Assembly (NCBI GenBank): GCA_965205595.1
Contig: CBDBHI010000067.1
Span: 248,001 to 312,000 of the forward strand
DNA: 64,000 nt
Direction: 5' to 3'
Source: CATQHP01 sp965205595
Lineage (GTDB): Bacteria > Acidobacteriota > Terriglobia > Bryobacterales > UBA6623
The notes beneath the pieces were generated by a model. That model was not told the DNA's origin, did no database searches, and saw only the letters and a list, made by a program, of their open reading frames with translations. The position numbers were made by a program, and so were the translations under genes. Positions 1-9,265 of the stretch are shown in pieces. Within the stretch, counting starts at the first letter, position 1. The number at the start of each line of letters is the position of its first letter.

Positions 1-578
1 GTTCCATCGCCGACCAATCGGTCGAAGGCGCGTGCGGGATAAATCTCCTTCGTCGCCGGCTTCGTGGCTGACGACCACGAAATGCAAGAGCCGAGAATCA
101 TCGATAGGCCATCTTCGAGCCGCAACTCGTTGGGTTCGATTCCAAGCGCCATGCTCGGCACCGCGGTGCGATCTCCAAGCTGCTGTGCCAGCACTTGATC
201 CATGGTCTTGCCGACCCGGATGTCAGCGGGATCAAGACTAACGGTCTCACCGGAAAGCATGTTGGCCATGCGCCCCAAGTGGGGGCTCGATGACGCCAGG
301 GCGGACTGATTGTAGAGGCCTCGAATGAAGGTGAAATCTTCGCGGTAAGGCCGCATCGGTTCCAGGCCTGGACCGATTTCCATTGATTTACCGGCGCCTC
401 TGGCCCACCAATGGATAGGCTCGACGCCGTTGGAAAAGTAGACCGTCGCGAATCGCAGCGGCGGTTTGGACTGCAAGTCGGTCGTCGCCCCCGGCAGTGG
501 CAGTGATTCAAACCAAGGCAGGGCGAGCGCAACGCCCGCTCCTCTTAGAAAATTTCGGCGTGACGTCGCAGTGTTCAT
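1..578 (-). CDS. DUF1552 family protein, N-terminal part (runs off the window)
   Basis: The start codon (complement of 576-578) lies in an ATGA overlap with the stop of the upstream DUF1592-type gene, so the two are translationally coupled. The frame stays open to base 1, giving about 192 residues of a longer protein. The N-terminus carries a twin-arginine-like stretch (TSRRNFLRGAG) and a hydrophobic segment, as expected for a Tat-exported protein. The following residues (FATVYFSNGVEPIHWW, then an SSPHLGRMANMLSG segment) match the DUF1552 pattern as I know it. DUF1552 genes usually sit directly after DUF1587/1592/1588/1585 cytochrome genes, as here. Function is unknown; a periplasmic role with the cytochrome partner is inferred. 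Confidence 0.85.
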   Translation of the reverse strand, partial: MNTATSRRNFLRGAGVALALPWFESLPLPGATTDLQSKPPLRFATVYFSNGVEPIHWWARGAGKSMEIGPGLEPMRPYREDFTFIRGLYNQSALASSSPHLGRMANMLSGETVSLDPADIRVGKTMDQVLAQQLGDRTAVPSMALGIEPNELRLEDGLSMILGSCISWSSATKPATKEIYPARAFDRLVGDG

Positions 579-3500
579 TGGTGGTACCGAAACTGTTTGC
601 TGGATACGATCTGTGTCGCGAGGTCGGCGAACGTAGCATCTCCGCCGCTTTCGACCAAACTGTCAATCAATGGTTCGTCCGATGCAATTATGGTACGCCC
701 AAGCGCGTATCCAAGCAACTTCGTCGCGAAGGTCCGGAGTACTTGGTCTTCGCGATCCTCAAGGGCTGCAAGCAGACCTTCGACGCCGTTTACTTCCGTA
801 CCGTCGCTAAATTCGGTCGTGGCGTCGATCGGCTGCCCGTTGGAGTACTCATTACGCCACCTGCCGATGGCGTCATAGTTTTCAAGAGGGAAACCCAGCG
901 GATCGATCTTTGAATGGCAACTCATGCACGATGGGTTGCGGCGATGGGATTCTAGCTGTTCCCTCACGGTTTGGCCCCCAAATTCCTGCACGTCGGAAGG
1001 CAGGGAACCGGCATCCGCGGGCGGCGGCGGAGTGGGGTTGCCGAGTATGCGGCGCAGCATCCAGTCGCCGCGTTTGACCGGACTGGTCCGAAGCGGAGCC
1101 GATGTCGCCGTCAGTACCGCGCCAAGGCGTACCAGGCCGCCGCGATGATGCTTGTCGACGCCTTCAACCAAAATAGCTTTTCCCGCCGGTAGCGTGACGC
1201 CTTCGAGGCCGTAATGTTCAGCGAGGCGGTCGTTCAGAAAGCCGTAGTCAGCCGAAATAATTTCTCGAATCGGCCGCTTGTTTCGAATGACGTGGTCGAA
1301 GAACGAGACTGCCTCGTCGTACATCGACGATTTCAATTCGTCATCGAATTCTGGGAAGCGCTTGCTGTCAACGCCGCGATACTGGTCGAAACGGTAAAAG
1401 CCCAGCCACTGGCCAAAGAACTCAACCGCTAGGCGTCGAGCTTTGGGCGTCGTGAGCATCCGCCGCAGTTGTGCTGTAACTTCGGCGGGTTCGCTAAGCA
1501 GGCCTTCGTCGGCAGCGGTCCGCAGCTTACCGTCTGGAGCGGACGACCAAAGGAAGTAACTGAGCCGATTGGCAATTTCCCAGTCGGTCAGCAACTTCGC
1601 TTGCGAAGTCTCCGCCGCGTTTTCCCAGCGGTACAAGAACGAGGGCGCAACCAAGATGCGCGCAATCAGGGCCCGAATCGCCGAACGATGATCCAATTCG
1701 CCTCGCTCCGTTGCTTCAACATAAAATCCGCGCAGCGCATCATTCTCGTCAGCAGACAGTGGTCGTCGCCAAGCTCGGGCGGCAAGGCGGAGCGTATCCT
1801 CCAGATGGCCCGGCTGGGCGGCCAATTGCGCATTGACGACACGGTCGTAGTCGAGGCTCAATTCGCTAACGTACTTTTTTGGCTCCGAGGGTATGGCCTC
1901 AATTTCAGCGGCGTCGAGGTCAGCGATTCCAAGACCACCTAACTCAAGCGTGTACTTGTCGTCAACGAAGTCGAGGATCGCGTCGTGAAACTCAAACGAC
2001 GCTCTAAGGTCGAGCCAGGCGTTGTCCAGCTCTCTTCGCGTCGAGCTGTCAAGCATCTTTCCCACAATAAAATTGTCGTTGCGGAAGTATTTAACTCTGA
2101 AGTGGAAGCGGTCCCGCTCGGGCTGATTGTAAACGTTATTGAAAGGCGCCGGAATCGGGTCGCGGTCGGACGGCGTCGGCTCGCCGTGCGACGTTTGTGG
2201 CAGATTCGCGGCATATTCAAGCACATTGGACCGCCACGAGTCGAAGCCCGCGCTGGTCGGGTCCGCGAGCAGCGCCCACGTTGGCCGCCCCCTCGATCCT
2301 TCCGCGCTGTCTGAAATAACAATTCTCATGACGGCATCGTCTGACCGCTCGACGCCGAGCTCGACATCAACATTAAACTCGAGCCCTCTCGCTCCTGGTG
2401 GAGTCGGTACTTCGAAAAATACCGCGGCTTCCCCCTCGGTTACGAAATCGTTAGGACCAATCGCGCCGCCGTCTGGCCGCTGTCCGAACCCAAGTTTCTC
2501 CCGTGCCTCCGGCTGCAGGGCCTCACGTAGTGACTGCGTCGCACCGCGGCCGCGTTCAGCATCGATAATTCGAACCATCGCGTCGCGCCAAATAACAACC
2601 GGTACCGCGCTGGAGCCGGGGTTCATCGGTACGACCGACAGGTAAACGCCGCCGGCGCCTTGACCCCGGTCGCGGAGTCCAAATCTTAGGTGCTGTTTTA
2701 CCTGCGCCGTCAGCGATTCAGAGGTAATGACTAACGCCCGCTCATCGCCGGCCCCGCCCGCGGCTAAATCTCCGGCCGCGAACAACCGACGAGGCCAATT
2801 AATGACGAACTGTTGAATTTCAGTACAGGCGGATCGCACATCGTCGGGTGAATCGAGGTCCCCAGGCGAGGGCAGCGCTTGCCAGCGAGAAACAACCTCT
2901 GATGTGGGGTAGCTCGGGCCGGCCTGTTGCACGACCGTCCACACGTGCTGAGCAAATTGTGGGCTCAAACGTTCGGCTCTTGCTAATTCGTCCAGTGACG
3001 CGGAGGCCTTTCCGAGGTCGCCACGGTGTTGATACTGCCATGCGACGAAGAATGCCTTAGCGTACTTTTCGAGGCCAAACGCTCGACCTCCCTCGGCCGC
3101 CACAGCCCGAAATCCATGTTCACGGTAAATGTCGTGAATTCGGCTGATCGCCGACAGCTCGAAGCCACTCATGCCGGGATCCGCGAAAAACGATAGCGGG
3201 CCAGTCCCGATAACGGCGTGGTCGGCGACCCGTTTGGCGGCCGCCAGGTAGCGTTCGAGATCCGCCTCGGACATAAACTGAACGCCGCCGTAATTAGTGA
3301 ATCCCTCACCGCCCGCGGAATCCGCCGCAACGTCGACGGTGGCGTCGAGATCGAGCCCAGTAAGGTCCTGAATCGTGTATCTATATTCGCTCGACGTTAG
3401 ACGCCTAACGGTGACCGCGCCCGGGTCGCCCGCGTGTTCTGCTATGTAGGCGTTTAGACTGGTTCGAACCCATTCGGCCGCATTTTTGCGCTGCGATTCG

Positions 3501-3805
3501 CTCGGCTGCGAAACACCAGGCGGAGGCATCCGCTTGTCTTCGAGCACTGCCGCAATTTTTTTCCAATGGCGAAAGTCATCAGCCAGCGAAATGTCGCTTG
3601 TCAGTTTTTCAAGATTGATGCCGCCCGACGCGAGTGCCTTGTTGTGGCATTGAACGCAGTTTTCTTTGAAAAGGCTTGGGGCCGCCGGTGCGATTGCGGG
3701 CCCAGCCACTAACGGGCTTCCAGAAGGCACAAGCGCCGCAATGAGAATGCCTGCGAACCGCAACGATCGAGGCCGGGCCGGCACTGAACTGGTTCGATCA
3801 ATCAA
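575..3805 (-). CDS. DUF1587/DUF1592/DUF1588/DUF1585 planctomycete-type cytochrome c protein
   Basis: This 1076-residue protein has a signal-like hydrophobic N-terminus and two haem c motifs: CVQCH at residue 50 and CMSCH near residue 960. After the first haem come MPPP and a DUF1587-like segment (RRLTSSEYRYTIQDLTG). The middle holds a carbohydrate-binding-like region and a DUF1595/1592 region (LAARAWRRPLSADE). The end has the DUF1588 motif around CMSCHSKIDPLGFPLENYD and a DUF1585 tail. It is an exported haem protein of unknown substrate. These proteins abound in Planctomycetes and in Solibacter-like Acidobacteria, where polysaccharide degradation has been proposed but not shown. It overlaps the DUF1552 gene by 4 bases and both likely form one transcript. 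Confidence 0.93.
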   Translation of the reverse strand: MIDRTSSVPARPRSLRFAGILIAALVPSGSPLVAGPAIAPAAPSLFKENCVQCHNKALASGGINLEKLTSDISLADDFRHWKKIAAVLEDKRMPPPGVSQPSESQRKNAAEWVRTSLNAYIAEHAGDPGAVTVRRLTSSEYRYTIQDLTGLDLDATVDVAADSAGGEGFTNYGGVQFMSEADLERYLAAAKRVADHAVIGTGPLSFFADPGMSGFELSAISRIHDIYREHGFRAVAAEGGRAFGLEKYAKAFFVAWQYQHRGDLGKASASLDELARAERLSPQFAQHVWTVVQQAGPSYPTSEVVSRWQALPSPGDLDSPDDVRSACTEIQQFVINWPRRLFAAGDLAAGGAGDERALVITSESLTAQVKQHLRFGLRDRGQGAGGVYLSVVPMNPGSSAVPVVIWRDAMVRIIDAERGRGATQSLREALQPEAREKLGFGQRPDGGAIGPNDFVTEGEAAVFFEVPTPPGARGLEFNVDVELGVERSDDAVMRIVISDSAEGSRGRPTWALLADPTSAGFDSWRSNVLEYAANLPQTSHGEPTPSDRDPIPAPFNNVYNQPERDRFHFRVKYFRNDNFIVGKMLDSSTRRELDNAWLDLRASFEFHDAILDFVDDKYTLELGGLGIADLDAAEIEAIPSEPKKYVSELSLDYDRVVNAQLAAQPGHLEDTLRLAARAWRRPLSADENDALRGFYVEATERGELDHRSAIRALIARILVAPSFLYRWENAAETSQAKLLTDWEIANRLSYFLWSSAPDGKLRTAADEGLLSEPAEVTAQLRRMLTTPKARRLAVEFFGQWLGFYRFDQYRGVDSKRFPEFDDELKSSMYDEAVSFFDHVIRNKRPIREIISADYGFLNDRLAEHYGLEGVTLPAGKAILVEGVDKHHRGGLVRLGAVLTATSAPLRTSPVKRGDWMLRRILGNPTPPPPADAGSLPSDVQEFGGQTVREQLESHRRNPSCMSCHSKIDPLGFPLENYDAIGRWRNEYSNGQPIDATTEFSDGTEVNGVEGLLAALEDREDQVLRTFATKLLGYALGRTIIASDEPLIDSLVESGGDATFADLATQIVSSKQFRYHQ

Positions 3806-3934
3806 TCTGGTACACGCCCTGTGTGAGCGCTTTTATTTTAGGCTGTTGTTTCGAGGTATGTAAATGAGAAAAATGTCCGCCCAACAGCGCTAATAGCCTT
3901 GACGACGACCCAAGCTCGGCGCTATTGTGCGGCC

Positions 3935-4888
3935 ATGACACGCAAACAGTTCCTGTCGACTCCCCTGATGGCCGCGGCGGCCTCTGCAGCTGCACCGGTT
4001 GCTTCCGACTACAAACCCAAGCGCATCAACCGTGCTGTTGAGCTGCTTGTCGACGGACAGCCGATCTACTATACCGGCGGTCGCGGTGGCTACGAAGAGG
4101 GCGTAAAAACGGCCGGCACGTACGCCGACTACATCAACTACGAGATGGAGCACGGTTCTCTTGACTTCACCGCGTTACGCGGCTTTATGAAGGGCTTGGC
4201 TGACAGCGGCCCGACGCGCAGTGGGCATCGCACGCCGGCCGTTATCGCCACCCTACCCGTTCTCGGCATCGACGAAATGCACATGCGGGCAAACTTCTGG
4301 GTCGTGCAACAGGCGCTTCTCTGCGGCATACACGGAATCCTACTCTGCCACGCCCGCGAGCCGGAGGCGATCAAATGGATGGTTCGCGCCGCCCGCTATC
4401 CCGACGCCAAACCGGTGGTGGCCGAGCTCGGCGAAGGACTACTCGGAAACGGCAGCCAAGGCTATGCGTCAGAGATTTGGGGCATATCGAGAGACGAATA
4501 CCGAAAAAAAGCCGATCCCTGGCCGCTCAATCCCAACGGTGAATTTCTGCTCGGGCTCAAGATCGAAGATCGTCACGCATTAGTGAACGCGGAAAAGTCG
4601 GCGGCCGTCCCAGGAATCGGATTCGCCGAGTGGGGGCCAGGCGACATGGGTCTCTCCCTCGACCTACCAGACGGCCACGTCGGTAACGCCCAGTTGCATC
4701 CGAAAATGCGCGAAGCGAGAGCGACCGTTCTTAGCGCCTGTAAGAAGAGCAACATCGCGTTCTTGAACACAGTGCGCGAGAACGACGTCACCGAGATGAT
4801 CGACGAGGGTGTCAAAATCGGCGCCGGCGCTTCGCTCGCGACGGCGGAGAAGGGAAGGCGGTACACCAAGCGCGAGATGCCTTGGTAG
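3935..4888 (+). CDS. HpcH/HpaI aldolase family protein
   Basis: I start this at the ATG at 3935 (317 residues) rather than at an upstream TTG, because the ATG begins a compact N-terminus (MTRKQFLSTPLMAAAA) resembling a Tat or Sec signal. The fold matches the class II pyruvate aldolases of the HpcH/HpaI family: a GIHGILLCHAREPEAIKWM segment and a GIGFAEWGPGDMGLSL segment that would supply metal- and phosphate-site residues. Family members cleave or form 4-hydroxy-2-oxo acids. The stop codon overlaps the start of the following TRAP solute-binding gene by one base, so the aldolase and importer are probably co-expressed, and the imported acid may feed it. The signal-like N-terminus is unusual for a cytoplasmic aldolase. 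Confidence 0.85.
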   Translation: MTRKQFLSTPLMAAAASAAAPVASDYKPKRINRAVELLVDGQPIYYTGGRGGYEEGVKTAGTYADYINYEMEHGSLDFTALRGFMKGLADSGPTRSGHRTPAVIATLPVLGIDEMHMRANFWVVQQALLCGIHGILLCHAREPEAIKWMVRAARYPDAKPVVAELGEGLLGNGSQGYASEIWGISRDEYRKKADPWPLNPNGEFLLGLKIEDRHALVNAEKSAAVPGIGFAEWGPGDMGLSLDLPDGHVGNAQLHPKMREARATVLSACKKSNIAFLNTVRENDVTEMIDEGVKIGAGASLATAEKGRRYTKREMPW

Positions 4889-5871
4889 TGATCCGATCCG
4901 CGGCCTACGCATTTGTATTCCTATTTCTGTTCAATCTAGGCTGCGGCCGCAAAAGCGACATTCTCGAACTGCGGCTCGCCCACGTGGCGTCGCCAGGGTC
5001 ACTGGTGGCCATATCCGCCGAGGAGTTCGTTCGTCGCGCGAACGAGAGCCTGGCGGGACGTGCCGAAATAAAAATATTCGGCTCTAGCCAGCTCGGTGAC
5101 GATGAAACGCTGCTTATCAAGTTGAAACTAGGCACCGTGGATCTCTCGGTGCCGTCGACGATCATGTCGTCAGCGGTGGAATCCTTCGGCTTGTTCGAGA
5201 TGCCCTATCTCGTCAAAGACCGCGGCCATATGCGGCGGATAGAGCAAGAGATCATTAAGCCCCGTCTTGCGGTCGACGCGCAAAAACGAGGTTTCAAGCT
5301 TCTTGCCGTTTGGGAGAATGGCTTTCGTCACATCACCAACAGCAAGCGTCCAATCGAGGCTCCCTCGGATCTTGCCGGCATCAAACTGCGCACTCCGCGC
5401 GGTCACTGGCGCGTGCGGCTGTTTCAAAGCTACGGAGCCAATCCAACACCGATGTCGCTGTCGGAAACTTTCATGGCACTGCAGACGGGTGTGATTGATG
5501 GCCAAGAAAATCCACTAAACCAGATTACTAGCCAAAAATTTTACGAAGTGCAAGAGTACTTAAGCCTCACGGGTCACGTCTACGCGCCCGCCTACTTAAT
5601 CGCCGGGTTCGATCGCTGGAATGCCCTCCCCGCGGACATACGCCAGACGCTAGAGACGACCGCGCAAGAAGTCCAATCATTCGTCTACGAACGGGCCATC
5701 GAGCTTGAGGCGATCCAACTGACCGAGCTCGAAGCATCGGGCATCAAGGTGAATCGCGCGAACCGCGACCAGTTCGTATTGGCCGGTAAACCGATTTTTG
5801 AGCAGTTTGGCGCCGAAGTCCCCGGCGGAAAAGAAATGATCGAAAGGGCGCTTGCTTCGGCTTCGAACTAG
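4888..5871 (+). CDS. dctP: TRAP transporter solute-binding protein, DctP family
   Basis: The likely start is GTG at 4888, whose G is the last base of the preceding TAG stop; a TTG at 4882 is also possible. The N-terminus is a hydrophobic signal ending in LFNLGC, a weak lipobox, so it may be a lipoprotein. The body is a classic DctP: QLGDDETLLIKLKLGTVDL, then FEMPYLVKDRGHMRRI, then the family signature around LAGIKLRTPRG with the arginine that binds substrate carboxylates, and ALQTGVIDGQENPL. It captures an organic acid in the periplasm for the DctQM permease encoded next. The substrate cannot be read from the sequence, though coupling to an aldolase gene suggests a hydroxy or oxo acid. Confidence 0.93.
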   Translation: MIRSAAYAFVFLFLFNLGCGRKSDILELRLAHVASPGSLVAISAEEFVRRANESLAGRAEIKIFGSSQLGDDETLLIKLKLGTVDLSVPSTIMSSAVESFGLFEMPYLVKDRGHMRRIEQEIIKPRLAVDAQKRGFKLLAVWENGFRHITNSKRPIEAPSDLAGIKLRTPRGHWRVRLFQSYGANPTPMSLSETFMALQTGVIDGQENPLNQITSQKFYEVQEYLSLTGHVYAPAYLIAGFDRWNALPADIRQTLETTAQEVQSFVYERAIELEAIQLTELEASGIKVNRANRDQFVLAGKPIFEQFGAEVPGGKEMIERALASASN

Positions 5872-5931
5872 CCTGAAACGTATACTCTTTCCAACGAACG
5901 AAACAGGAATCCGCCGGTCGGGGACTGGCAC

Positions 5932-6465
5932 ATGAGATTCCGAATACTCTACACCGTCACAAACCCTCGTGTTGCCTGTCCCATTCCCATGAATCTGATC
6001 CCACTTCGTAACGCGATTCAGCGCTTTCTTGAGGGCTTCGTTATTGCGATCGTCGTCTCGCTCTCGTGTCTAGTCGTTGTCGCGGTCATCTTTCGCAAGC
6101 TCGGCTACTCACTCGTCTGGTACGACGAAGTCGCCGCCATCCTGCTGGCTTGGCTGACGTTCTACGGCGCCGCCTTGGCCGCAATTCACCACGCGCACAT
6201 CGGTTTTCCCAAGCTAGTCGAAAAGTGTCGCGGACGATCCCGTCGCGCCTTATTCCTCGCGAGCAAATGCCTTGTTGTCGGCTTCTTCGCACTAGCCGCC
6301 TGGATGGGCCTGAAGATGATGGCCGTGCTTGGCGACACGTATCTGGTAAGTCTCCCATGGCTGCCGGCGCGCATTGTGTACTCGGCGATTCCAATCGGTT
6401 CCGCCCTATTCGTAATCGTTGAAATCTTGTCGTTGCGGCAGCAAGCGCGGGGTGAGCAGCCGTGA
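5932..6465 (+). CDS. dctQ: TRAP transporter small permease, DctQ family
   Basis: The 177-residue membrane protein has four predicted transmembrane segments. The conserved DctQ features are visible: a first helix (LEGFVIAIVVSLSCLVVVAVIF), the motif YSLVWYDEVAAILLAWLTFYG, and a short basic loop before helix 3. A GGGGA-like Shine-Dalgarno lies about 7 bases before the ATG at 5932; a second in-frame ATG at 5989 starts closer to the first helix and has no clear ribosome site. The gene sits 60 bases after dctP and overlaps dctM by four bases (GTGA). DctQ forms the membrane complex with DctM. Confidence 0.9.
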   Translation: MRFRILYTVTNPRVACPIPMNLIPLRNAIQRFLEGFVIAIVVSLSCLVVVAVIFRKLGYSLVWYDEVAAILLAWLTFYGAALAAIHHAHIGFPKLVEKCRGRSRRALFLASKCLVVGFFALAAWMGLKMMAVLGDTYLVSLPWLPARIVYSAIPIGSALFVIVEILSLRQQARGEQP

Positions 6466-7745
6466 CGCTCGCCGCCATTATTCTCGCTCTCATTGCGCTG
6501 ATCCTAATCGACGTCCCCATCGCGGTCGCCCTGGGATTAGTCGCGGTCGGGGGGATGATTCTTGAAACCGGCCTCCGTGATTTGCCGAACATACCGTTAA
6601 CGCTTCACGACGGCTCGACGAAGTTTTCGCTGATCGCGATTCCGTTGTTCATTCTCGCCGGAGCGGTGATGAACGCGACTGGTATTTCACGCCGCTTGAT
6701 CGCTTTGACTTCAGCGCTGATAGGCTTCGTACGCGGTGGGCTGGCAATGGTGACCATCGGCGCCTCGCTGTTTTTCGCTGAAATATCAGGCTCGGCCGTG
6801 GCGGATGTCGCGGCTCTCGGATCGATCCTGATCCCCGCGATGAAGCGATCTGGGTATTCATCCGATTTCGCCGCCGCCGTTACCTCTTCGGCCTCGACGC
6901 TGGCAGTGATTATTCCGCCCTCAATTCCGATGATCCTTTACGCCGTGATGGCTGGGGCTTCGGTTGTGGAGCTCTTTGTAGCGGGAATCATTCCCGGTAT
7001 TGTCGGCGCCGGCCTGATGATGCTCGTCGCGCATCGCATCGCAGTCAAACGCGGCTATCCCGTCGAGCAGGAATTCTTGTGGAGCCGTCTGAAGACCAGC
7101 TTCCGAGACGCCGCCTGGGCCTTGCTATTGCCCGTAATAATTCTCGGGGGTATTTTTTCCGGCTGGGTCACCGCTACCGAGGGCGCTGGGCTAGCTGTCG
7201 TTGCGGCCATCGCAATTGGCGGGCTCGTCTATCGCGAGTTAGATATCAAGTCCATGCGGCAGGCCGTGCTCGACGGAGGGATTCAGACCGCGGTCGTGAT
7301 GATGCTCGTGGCGACGTCTGCGCTTCTAGGCGAGCATCTGACTGCGATGCAGGTTCCCCAATCCGTCGCGGAATCCCTGTTGGGGCTTACTACCAACCGT
7401 TGGGCGATTCTCGTGTTGTTGAATGTTTTTTTTCTCGTCATCGGGCTGTTTCTACATTCGTCGGCGGCGATCATTCTGGTCGTACCAATCGTCATGCCGC
7501 TCGTTCACGCCGCGGGCATCGATCCTGTCCACTTTGGCCTAGTTGTGACACTCAATCTTGGTATCGGCCAGCAGACTCCGCCCGTTGCGAGCGTTCTGGT
7601 AACGGCCTGCTCCATCGCCAAGGCCGATATCTGGGACGTCAGTCGCATCAACGTCGCCTTCGTCGGCGTGCTGGCGCTAGTGCTGCTAATGGTGACCTAC
7701 CTGCCCGCGATTCCACTCAGCTTGGTGGAATTTTTTTACCGCTAG
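6462..7745 (+). CDS. dctM: TRAP transporter large permease, DctM family
   Basis: The 427-residue polytopic protein starts at GTG in a GTGA overlap with dctQ. Family features include IPLFILAGAVMNATGISRRL, FAEISGSAVADVAALGSILI, the ITIIPPS-like segment LAVIIPPSIPMILYAVMAG, and NLGIGQQTPPVASVL near the end. It is the sodium-coupled transport subunit that works with DctQ and DctP. Length is normal for the family. The gene ends 10 bases before the convergent lipoprotein gene. Confidence 0.94.
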   Translation: MTLAAIILALIALILIDVPIAVALGLVAVGGMILETGLRDLPNIPLTLHDGSTKFSLIAIPLFILAGAVMNATGISRRLIALTSALIGFVRGGLAMVTIGASLFFAEISGSAVADVAALGSILIPAMKRSGYSSDFAAAVTSSASTLAVIIPPSIPMILYAVMAGASVVELFVAGIIPGIVGAGLMMLVAHRIAVKRGYPVEQEFLWSRLKTSFRDAAWALLLPVIILGGIFSGWVTATEGAGLAVVAAIAIGGLVYRELDIKSMRQAVLDGGIQTAVVMMLVATSALLGEHLTAMQVPQSVAESLLGLTTNRWAILVLLNVFFLVIGLFLHSSAAIILVVPIVMPLVHAAGIDPVHFGLVVTLNLGIGQQTPPVASVLVTACSIAKADIWDVSRINVAFVGVLALVLLMVTYLPAIPLSLVEFFYR

Positions 7746-7755
7746 CGGCCTCAGT

Positions 7756-8706
7756 CTATGGACCGTAAGTCGAATGCGCTTGCACTCCCCAGCGACCGTC
7801 GCGCAGCGTTGCGAGAAAGACCGCGTCGTAGGTAGACAGCGCCTCATCGTCTTCATTCATCACGCTGTAGCGAATGTCAAGATTCGCCCCAGTCGGCCCA
7901 TTTTGACTGACTTCAAGCGAATCAACTCTCGTTTCAGGCCAGGTTCGCAGCCGCCCCGGCTCGGGTCCGGCAAGGAACTCGGCGCGTGTCTCCCAGAACC
8001 CGTATCCCGACGAGCTTAGACGAACCTGGGGAAAGTGCAGCGTATCGGCCCAGCGTTCTGGATCGAGCGAATTGAACGCATCGAAGTATGCCATCACAGC
8101 GGCCTCCGCCTCGGCTCGAATGTCAGGGGCAGTCTGCTCGCGTTGCACGAAACCCGTGCCAAAACGCGCCTGAATGGCCCATGAATCTGCCTGCCGCGTA
8201 ACGATATACGTCACCTGCTGCGTGGCGAGTCGTTCGCCACCCTCGCGATAGCGGCTGTATTGCCCGGAAACGTGTATCTTGTCGCGTGACACGTGAAGCA
8301 CCCGGCGGTTGTTCCACTGACTGCGGTGCCACCCTGCCGCCTTGACACGCTCGAAGACCCCGTCGCTTGCCTGAATGTAGTCCACCGGAGTCGGCGACAG
8401 GCCGAAGTTACCGGCCGAAGGCCGCATGTGAGGGTAGTGCAGCGACTGCGAAAAACTTTCGAGTGCCGAGGTGTTCCACGTTTGTTGAAAGCGGTCGAGC
8501 GCGGCCAGTCCGATCTTGCTCAGACGCTCGGCTTCGACCGCTCGAATCGCCTCGGCAAGAGCTTCGCCGCTGACCGCTGGGGGCGGTGTCGGAGCGCAAC
8601 CACTCAGCGCGAGTGTCAACCCCGTGGTGCAAGTCAAAAGTATCTGCCGCAATCTACGCTGGCCGAATTTCGATTTCAAGGGCAGCCAGTCTTTCATGAA
8701 ACTCAT
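7756..8706 (-). CDS. Lipoprotein with two NTF2-like (SnoaL-type) domains
   Basis: This 316-residue protein begins with a basic stretch and a hydrophobic segment ending in ALSGC, a good lipobox. The start is either 8706 or the ATG at 8697. Two related halves follow, each with an aromatic-rich pattern: SLHYPHMRPSAGNFG with the first, and TLHFPQVRLSSSGYGFWETR with the second. This duplication resembles NTF2-like domains, whose members bind or transform small molecules or simply scaffold. It is the last gene of the leftward operon with the FMN oxidase, propeller and tetrahaem cytochrome, four bases after the cytochrome gene. No enzymatic role can be assigned. Confidence 0.75.
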   Translation of the reverse strand: MSFMKDWLPLKSKFGQRRLRQILLTCTTGLTLALSGCAPTPPPAVSGEALAEAIRAVEAERLSKIGLAALDRFQQTWNTSALESFSQSLHYPHMRPSAGNFGLSPTPVDYIQASDGVFERVKAAGWHRSQWNNRRVLHVSRDKIHVSGQYSRYREGGERLATQQVTYIVTRQADSWAIQARFGTGFVQREQTAPDIRAEAEAAVMAYFDAFNSLDPERWADTLHFPQVRLSSSGYGFWETRAEFLAGPEPGRLRTWPETRVDSLEVSQNGPTGANLDIRYSVMNEDDEALSTYDAVFLATLRDGRWGVQAHSTYGP

Positions 8707-8710
8707 AACA

Positions 8711-9265
8711 TCAATTGTGGCATTGCTTACAAGCCAACTCTTGAGCCATTACTAGATGTTTGTCGGTCGTCGATCCATGGGCGTTGTGACAGCGCCCACA
8801 GCTTTCGAGCACATGCGGCTCATGGCCATGCACTTTCGCGAATGCATCTTTCACGTGGCAACCAAAGCAATCTCCCGAAAAGCGAAATAGCCCTCGGCGG
8901 CTTAAAGAATGGCAGCTCTCGCACTCGATCGCCGGTGCTGGATGCGATACGAACTTCTCATACCCAATGGGCGCCGAAGCACCGACGAAAATTCGCGCCG
9001 TCTGTTCGCCACCGGCCCATTTCAGACTCACCTCGTGACTGCCCGGCGTCGCTTCAATCGTCGCGTGCAAAACGTTGGGAAACGGTTCTTCTGCTTCAAT
9101 CGCGGCGCCATCAAGCAGTAGCGTCCCCGAGGGCGCGGTCGCAACGACGTCGATTACACCGCCACGAAACCAAGCGTTGTTGGCCGGCCGCACTATCTTG
9201 CCGGCCGGTTCAGCCGGAATCAGCGGCAGCGCGAAAATGAGCGCTGCGGCCAGCGCCTTAAACAT
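8711..9265 (-). CDS. Exported tetrahaem cytochrome c
   Basis: The 184-residue protein starts with a typical Sec signal (MFKALAAALIFALPLIPAEP). A beta-rich domain of about 90 residues follows. The C-terminal half holds four haem c motifs: CESCH, CFGCH, CGRCH and CKQCH, with extra histidines (HGHEPH and the H before each motif) that could be distal ligands. This is the 'doubled CXXCH' or cytochrome c3/c7-like arrangement. It should carry electrons in the periplasm. Its start overlaps the end of the propeller gene by 8 bases, and the FMN oxidase gene is two genes upstream, so it may be that enzyme's electron acceptor (inference). Confidence 0.85.
   Translation of the reverse strand: MFKALAAALIFALPLIPAEPAGKIVRPANNAWFRGGVIDVVATAPSGTLLLDGAAIEAEEPFPNVLHATIEATPGSHEVSLKWAGGEQTARIFVGASAPIGYEKFVSHPAPAIECESCHSLSRRGLFRFSGDCFGCHVKDAFAKVHGHEPHVLESCGRCHNAHGSTTDKHLVMAQELACKQCHN

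Noticed and set aside
121..150. GGTTCGATTCC resembling a tRNA T-loop
   Set aside because: It lies inside the DUF1552 coding frame and no acceptor, D or anticodon stem can be built around it.
98..532. Minus-strand 144-residue frame at the window's left end
   Set aside because: It is a shadow of the DUF1552 gene in another frame; the real frame has a Tat signal and family motifs.
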